Source: Bacteroidia bacterium
GTDB taxonomy: Bacteria; Bacteroidota; Bacteroidia; SpSt-205
Assembly: GCA_025054525.1 (NCBI GenBank)
Contig: JANWZJ010000010.1
Coordinates: 1 to 41,028, forward strand
DNA length: 41,028 bases
Direction of reading: 5' to 3'
Below, piece after piece: positions 36,357-41,028 of this stretch. The notes under the pieces are model-generated. The model saw only the letters and a list, made by a program, of their open reading frames with translations. It searched no databases and was not told the DNA's origin. The stretch's first letter is position 1. The number at the start of each line of letters is the position of its first letter. The position numbers and the translations under genes were made by a program.

Positions 36357-37256
36357 ATGCATGAAAGCGAACTTCCCCTGCGCCCAGATGGCTCCATTTA
36401 TCACTTAGCCATCCGACCAGGACAGGCTTCTCACCGATGCATCTTAGTAGGAGACCCAGAGCGGGTCAGCTTAGCGGAGCCCCTTATGGAACGCATTGAG
36501 TTTCGCGGGGGAAACCGAGAATTTCGCTGGATTACAGGCATCTACAAAGGCGCTTCTATCACGGTGGTGGGTACTGGAATCGGACCAGATAATACCGAGA
36601 TTGCCTTACTGGAGTTAGATGCCGTCCATAACATAGACTTGAGCCGACGCCAACCCTTCCCCACGCAGAAAAAGATGTATTTTCTGCGGATTGGGACTTC
36701 TGGCTTGGTGCAACCTGAGGTCCCGGTAGGCACGGCAGTCTTCACGCGGATTGCTATTGGGATAGATGCGATGCCACTTTTTTATGGGGATTCTCCTATT
36801 TCTCCAGCTACCGAAGCCCTCCAGCATTATTGGTACAAGCGCACAGGCAGAACCCTCCCGTGGTATGTAGTAGAAGCCACGCCCTTCTTCCAAGAAATGT
36901 ACGACAAGGTGAAGATAGAAGATATCTCTACGGTGTCTGGAATCACCTACACAGCCCCGGGCTTTTATGCACCGCAAGGTCGTACGCTGCGCCGACCTGT
37001 GGCTTTTCCCCAAATGCCTTGGCTTTTGAGCCACTTTTCCTACGGGGATGAGAAAGTACAGAATATAGAAATGGAAGCCTCTTGTTTATATCTCTTGGCT
37101 CGGCTGTTAGGGCACGAAGCAGGGGCTTTATGCTTGGGGGTGGCGCATCGGTTACGAGGCGAAATGCTGTATGGGAACGGCAGCGGAATGTCCCCTCAGC
37201 AAGCCATCACTTTACTGCTCAAGGCGGGATTGGAGTGGCTGAGCCACGCCCCCTGA
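36357..37256 (+). CDS. Nucleoside phosphorylase (uridine phosphorylase-like)
   Basis: CILVGDPERVSLAEPLMERIEF, VVGTGIGPDNTEIALLEL, YFLRIGTSGLVQPEVPVGT, NIEMEASCLYLLARLLG. ATG 36357 preferred over ORF-track 36282. Confidence 0.82.
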   Translation: MHESELPLRPDGSIYHLAIRPGQASHRCILVGDPERVSLAEPLMERIEFRGGNREFRWITGIYKGASITVVGTGIGPDNTEIALLELDAVHNIDLSRRQPFPTQKKMYFLRIGTSGLVQPEVPVGTAVFTRIAIGIDAMPLFYGDSPISPATEALQHYWYKRTGRTLPWYVVEATPFFQEMYDKVKIEDISTVSGITYTAPGFYAPQGRTLRRPVAFPQMPWLLSHFSYGDEKVQNIEMEASCLYLLARLLGHEAGALCLGVAHRLRGEMLYGNGSGMSPQQAITLLLKAGLEWLSHAP

Positions 37257-38231
37257 ATGAAGATTAGCATGGAGGCTGTCTGCTTTTTCTTTGAGAGCAA
37301 GAAACTGCTCCAAAGTGAGCTGTTGCGCTGCGTCAGAACGGGCATGAAATGGCTCTGTGTGTACTTCCACGAGGATGCCTTCTGCACCTGCGGCTAAAGC
37401 AGCGTAGGTCAATGCCGCTACATGCTGCCAGCGTCCCGCCGCATGCGAGGGATCCGCGACCACAGGAAGTGCTGTATGTTGAGCCGCCACAGAAAAGATA
37501 CCCACATCCAAAGTATAGCGCAGACTGTAGTCAAAGGTGCGAATCCCTCGTTCGCAAAGCATTACCCACGGCGCACCATGAAGGAGAAGATATTCTGCGG
37601 CTAAGAGCCATTCTTCTAAGCGGGCTTGAGGATTGCGCTTGAGCAGGACTGGCAAGCGAAGGGAAGCCACTTCCTGAAGCAACCAGTAGTTATCCATATT
37701 GCGCGCTCCCACTTGGAGAATATCTATGCCCTTTTTCTGGTAGAGCGCTAAGTGCTTTTCACTGACAACCTCTACACAAAGCGGCAGGCCAGAGATAGCT
37801 TTTGCTTCGGCGAGCCAATCTAATGCTTCTTCGCCCAGCCCTTGGAAGGCGTAGGGGGAAGTACGAGCTTTATAGGCGCCCCCACGCAAGGCATGTACGC
37901 CAGCACGCCGAAGAGATAGCGCCAAGGAAAGAAGATCCGCTTTCCGCTCCACACTACAGGGTCCAGCTATCCAAAGCGGAGCCTCTCCACGCCGCCAACT
38001 CCCTACATTCACCGTGCCCTGCCAAGTAGCAACCAAAGGAAAAGCAGGCTTCTCTGCAATTACTCGTTCTACCTCTTCCCATCGCAAAAAGGCTTCAGGA
38101 GTGTATCCATTCTCTATGACTTCCAGCATCCAGCGCTGCCCTATGGGGTGGGCTTGGACGGATACTCCTTCGGCTTGAAGTTCTTCCAGCAGTCCCGCAG
38201 GCTCCGCGCCTTGCTTCAAGAGAAGCCACAT
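37212..38231 (-). CDS. 3-deoxy-7-phosphoheptulonate synthase (class I KDPG/DAHP-type, with N-terminal regulatory-like domain)
   Basis: LWIAGPCSVERKADLLSLALSLRRAGVHALRGGAYKARTSPYAFQGLGEEALDWLAEAK, LPVVADPSHAAGRWQHV. Confidence 0.9.
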   Translation of the reverse strand: MWLLLKQGAEPAGLLEELQAEGVSVQAHPIGQRWMLEVIENGYTPEAFLRWEEVERVIAEKPAFPLVATWQGTVNVGSWRRGEAPLWIAGPCSVERKADLLSLALSLRRAGVHALRGGAYKARTSPYAFQGLGEEALDWLAEAKAISGLPLCVEVVSEKHLALYQKKGIDILQVGARNMDNYWLLQEVASLRLPVLLKRNPQARLEEWLLAAEYLLLHGAPWVMLCERGIRTFDYSLRYTLDVGIFSVAAQHTALPVVADPSHAAGRWQHVAALTYAALAAGAEGILVEVHTEPFHARSDAAQQLTLEQFLALKEKADSLHANLHSGGVAQPLQSRLEQ

Positions 38232-38277
38232 ATATCTTTACAAAACAGAATGAAACGAAGGTAAGCGAAGTTCCTAA

Positions 38278-38285
38278 TAACTTTG
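38278..38285 (+). promoter_or_regulatory. -7-like element TAACTTTG, 3 nt before dapB ATG
   Basis: Exact TAnnTTTG match. Confidence 0.55.
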
Positions 38286-38288
38286 CTT

Positions 38289-38954
38289 ATGCGCTTGGCT
38301 ATTCTCGGCAAGGGGAAAATGGGACAAATCCTATCAGAGGTGGCTGAACGGCAAGGGCATGAGGTAGTAGCTCATGTGGGAAGGCCTAATCCTTCTTTTT
38401 GGGACGACCTGCGAGCGGAAGTTGTGATGGACTTCTCGCACTGGAGCCAAACCGAAACGGTAGTTCGCCGGTGCCTGGAGAGGGATATTCCGCTTGTGAC
38501 GGGTACGACGGGCTGGCATGTGCTAAGAGAATCGCTACAAGCCTATGCCGAAAGCCTGCCCAAACCACGCTGGCTCTGGGCAAGTAACTTCAGCTCAGGC
38601 ATTCTTTTTCTCAAACTGATTCTGCGCAAGTTAGCCCAGGCTTGGACGGATTTCTCCGCATGGGATGCTCTGCTAATAGAGACCCATCATCGCCATAAAA
38701 AAGATGCCCCGAGCGGGACTGCTCTGGATTTGGCGCAGCACTTTCCTTTTCTCAAAAATATCGAAAGCCTACGTGTGGGCGAGATTGTAGGAGAGCACCG
38801 CCTACTTCTAAGCAAACGGGGGGAAGAGATAGAAATCGTTCATCGGGCTCAAGACCGAAAGGTATATGCGGAGGGCGCCCTTCAAGCAGCCGAATGGCTC
38901 CTCAAGCAGGAACGATTCGTAGGGCCTTGGGAAGCCGGCTGGGAGCGCGAATGA
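38289..38954 (+). CDS. dapB: 4-hydroxy-tetrahydrodipicolinate reductase
   Basis: LAILGKGKMGQILSEVAERQGHEVVAHVG, TGTTGW, SNFSSGI, ETHHRHKKDAPSGTALDLA. ATG 38289 preferred over ORF-track start at 38283. Confidence 0.9.
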   Translation: MRLAILGKGKMGQILSEVAERQGHEVVAHVGRPNPSFWDDLRAEVVMDFSHWSQTETVVRRCLERDIPLVTGTTGWHVLRESLQAYAESLPKPRWLWASNFSSGILFLKLILRKLAQAWTDFSAWDALLIETHHRHKKDAPSGTALDLAQHFPFLKNIESLRVGEIVGEHRLLLSKRGEEIEIVHRAQDRKVYAEGALQAAEWLLKQERFVGPWEAGWERE

Positions 38955-38956
38955 CC

Positions 38957-38985
38957 TTGTATAAATGCGAAGTTTTGTATCTTTG
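38957..38985 (+). promoter_or_regulatory. Bacteroidota-type promoter (TTG-N18-TATCTTTG) upstream of tRNA-Asp
   Basis: TTG at 38957-38959, 18-nt spacer, TATCTTTG at 38978-38985, 8 nt before the mature tRNA 5' end. Confidence 0.75.
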
Positions 38986-38993
38986 CGGAGGTC

Positions 38994-39067
<74 letters not shown>

Positions 39068-39070
39068 CTC

Positions 39071-41028
39071 ATGACTCGGCTGCCATCAACTGAATCCGAG
39101 GCAGCCCAGCGTATCCAGACTCTCATTTCCGAACTATCCGAGCATGATTATCGCTATTATGTGCTGGGGCAGCCTATCATCTCCGACTCCGAATACGACC
39201 GCTTACTACGAGAGCTACAAACCTTAGAAACGCAGTTTCCCCACTTGCGCCGCCCTGACTCACCTACGCAGCGGGTCGGTGGTACCGTTACGAAGGAATT
39301 CCCCGTCGTCCCCCATAAACGCCCCATGCTTAGCTTGGATAACGCCTATAGCTCAGAGGAACTCCTAACATTCTATCAGAAAATCCAAAGATTACTCCCA
39401 GGTATGAGCTATTCTTTTATCGCCCAGCATAAAATAGATGGCGTAGCTGTAAGCCTGCACTATGAGGGAGGACTGCTGACCCAAGGGCTTACCCGAGGCG
39501 ATGGAATACAAGGAGATGACATCACACCTAATCTCCGCACTATCCGAGATATACCGCTGAGATTGAGAGGAAAGGACTTTCCCCATGTCTTAGAGGTTCG
39601 GGGAGAGGTATATATGCTGCGCCGAGATTTTGAACAGCTCAACGCTGAGCGAGAAGCCCTGGGAGAAACTCCCTTCATGAATCCTCGCAATGCCACAGCG
39701 GGTTCGCTCAAACTCCAAGATGCCAGTGAGGTGGCTCGGCGCCGCCTTCGGTTCGTAGCTTACTTTGCAGAAGCGGAAGGTCTGCCTGACTCAGATGAGG
39801 AAGTGATGCGTCTCCTGCACCAGTGGGGCTTTCCTGTGGTAGTTACGAAAGGTCCTCTGCCCATGGAAGCAATACCCTCCCTACTCTCCCAAGTGCAAGC
39901 CCAAAAAGAAAGCCTACCTTACGATATAGATGGTCTGGTCCTCAAAGTAAACAGCCGAAGTCTGCGCGAAAAGCTGGGTAACACTGCTAAGGCTCCACGA
40001 TGGGCTATCGCTTACAAATACCAGCCTGAGCAAGCGGTTACCGAGCTGGTATCTGTCGCTTATCAGGTAGGACGCACGGGATATATAACCCCCGTTGCTC
40101 AACTCAAACCCGTACTGCTGGCGGGCACTACCGTCAAACGCGCCTCCCTTTACAACTACGATGAGATTCAACGCCTGGATTTGCATCTACCCGATGTCGT
40201 AGTGATTGAGAAAAGTGGGGAAATTATTCCCAAAGTCATACGAGCGCTCCCCGAGAAGCGCCCACCTCACGCTCAACCTGTAATACCTCCCGACCAATGC
40301 CCTGAATGTGGCACACCCTTAGTTCGGTCAGAAGGCGAAGTGGGTCGCTATTGCCCTAACTACAAAAACTGCCCTCCGCAAGTGCTGGGACGACTGGAAC
40401 ACTTCGTAAGCCGAAAAGCCATGAATATCCAGAGCTTAGGTGAGAGAATCCTCAAAAAGCTGTACGAGAAAGGATTAGTACGCACTTTCAGCGATTTGTA
40501 TCGGCTCAAGCCTGAGGACCTTACAACTATAGAAGGTTTTGCCGAGAAGATGCCTTACAAGATTGTGCAGAGCATTCAAGCCTCTAAGAACGTGCCTTAC
40601 CCCAGAGTGCTGTATGCTCTGGGGATTCGGCATGTAGGAGAAACAGTAGCCGAAAAGTTAGCAGAAGCATTCCCCTCTATCCAGCAGCTTATAGAGGCGT
40701 CCGAAGAAAATATCGCTCAAGTCTATACCATAGGACCTGTGATTGCCCAAAGCGTGAAGGCATTCCTCAGCGATGCTGAAAACTTGGCAGAGATAGCTGA
40801 GCTTCAAAAAATAGGTCTGCAACTAAGTCAGATGATTTCCACTAAGTCCAGTGAAGGGCCTTTGTCTGGCAAGAAATTCTTAGTCAGTGGAACCTTTGAC
40901 GGAGTGCGACGAGAAGAGATTATTGCGTACATCCAGGCCCATGGCGGGATTTATGCCAGCGGTATCACGAAGGACCTGGACTATTTAGTAGTAGGGGAAG
41001 GAGCTGGACCGGCTAAACTGGAAAAAGC
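39071..41028 (+). CDS. ligA: NAD-dependent DNA ligase, 3' end beyond window
   Basis: DYRYYVLGQPIISDSEYDRLLRELQ, active-site FIAQHKIDGVAVSLHYEGG, zinc finger CPECGTPLVRSEGEVGRYCPNYKNC, BRCT-like LSGKKFLVSGTFDGVRREEIIAYIQAHGG. No stop before the window end, so it is absent from the ORF track. Confidence 0.97.
   Translation, partial: MTRLPSTESEAAQRIQTLISELSEHDYRYYVLGQPIISDSEYDRLLRELQTLETQFPHLRRPDSPTQRVGGTVTKEFPVVPHKRPMLSLDNAYSSEELLTFYQKIQRLLPGMSYSFIAQHKIDGVAVSLHYEGGLLTQGLTRGDGIQGDDITPNLRTIRDIPLRLRGKDFPHVLEVRGEVYMLRRDFEQLNAEREALGETPFMNPRNATAGSLKLQDASEVARRRLRFVAYFAEAEGLPDSDEEVMRLLHQWGFPVVVTKGPLPMEAIPSLLSQVQAQKESLPYDIDGLVLKVNSRSLREKLGNTAKAPRWAIAYKYQPEQAVTELVSVAYQVGRTGYITPVAQLKPVLLAGTTVKRASLYNYDEIQRLDLHLPDVVVIEKSGEIIPKVIRALPEKRPPHAQPVIPPDQCPECGTPLVRSEGEVGRYCPNYKNCPPQVLGRLEHFVSRKAMNIQSLGERILKKLYEKGLVRTFSDLYRLKPEDLTTIEGFAEKMPYKIVQSIQASKNVPYPRVLYALGIRHVGETVAEKLAEAFPSIQQLIEASEENIAQVYTIGPVIAQSVKAFLSDAENLAEIAELQKIGLQLSQMISTKSSEGPLSGKKFLVSGTFDGVRREEIIAYIQAHGGIYASGITKDLDYLVVGEGAGPAKLEK

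Noticed and set aside
36615-37034. 139-aa minus-strand ORF within the nucleoside phosphorylase
   Set aside because: Antisense to a conserved enzyme; no signal peptide or domain pattern.

Overview
The window is about 41 kb of densely packed chromosomal DNA from a member of the Bacteroidota. This assignment rests on T9SS-type C-terminal sorting domains, TAnnTTTG-type -7 promoter elements, an enlarged MraY, a lack of obvious Shine-Dalgarno sequences, and CNNM/LptC/bactofilin neighbours. Most of the content is housekeeping: a dcw (division and cell wall) block with rsmH-ftsL-ftsI-murE-mraY-murD on the minus strand, fabG, rnhB, pheT, an Nramp transporter, a fused beta-oxidation enzyme, bactofilin/lptC/CNNM, an ALDH7-type dehydrogenase, pfkA, a GDP-mannose 3,5-epimerase-like gene, dnaK, a DAHP synthase, dapB, tRNA-Asp(GTC), and ligA, which runs off the right edge and is absent from the ORF track. 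I found no CRISPR array, transposase, rRNA, phage module or recognisable defence island, and I cannot show a clearly new multi-gene system. The observations most worth checking are: (1) a recurring TAnnTTTG-like element only 3-8 nt upstream of start codons at many genes, suggesting widespread leaderless transcription; (2) ligA starting 3 nt after the end of a tRNA-Asp with no encoded CCA, so RNase Z processing could itself produce a near-leaderless ligA mRNA; (3) a decayed glycosyltransferase-like pseudogene in the apparently empty 2.1-2.87 kb gap; (4) a full-length T9SS paralog at 4987-6213 interrupted by one in-frame TAA; and (5) a divergent CHAD-like protein and a large TPR protein overlapping the end of a dcw cluster that stops after murD.
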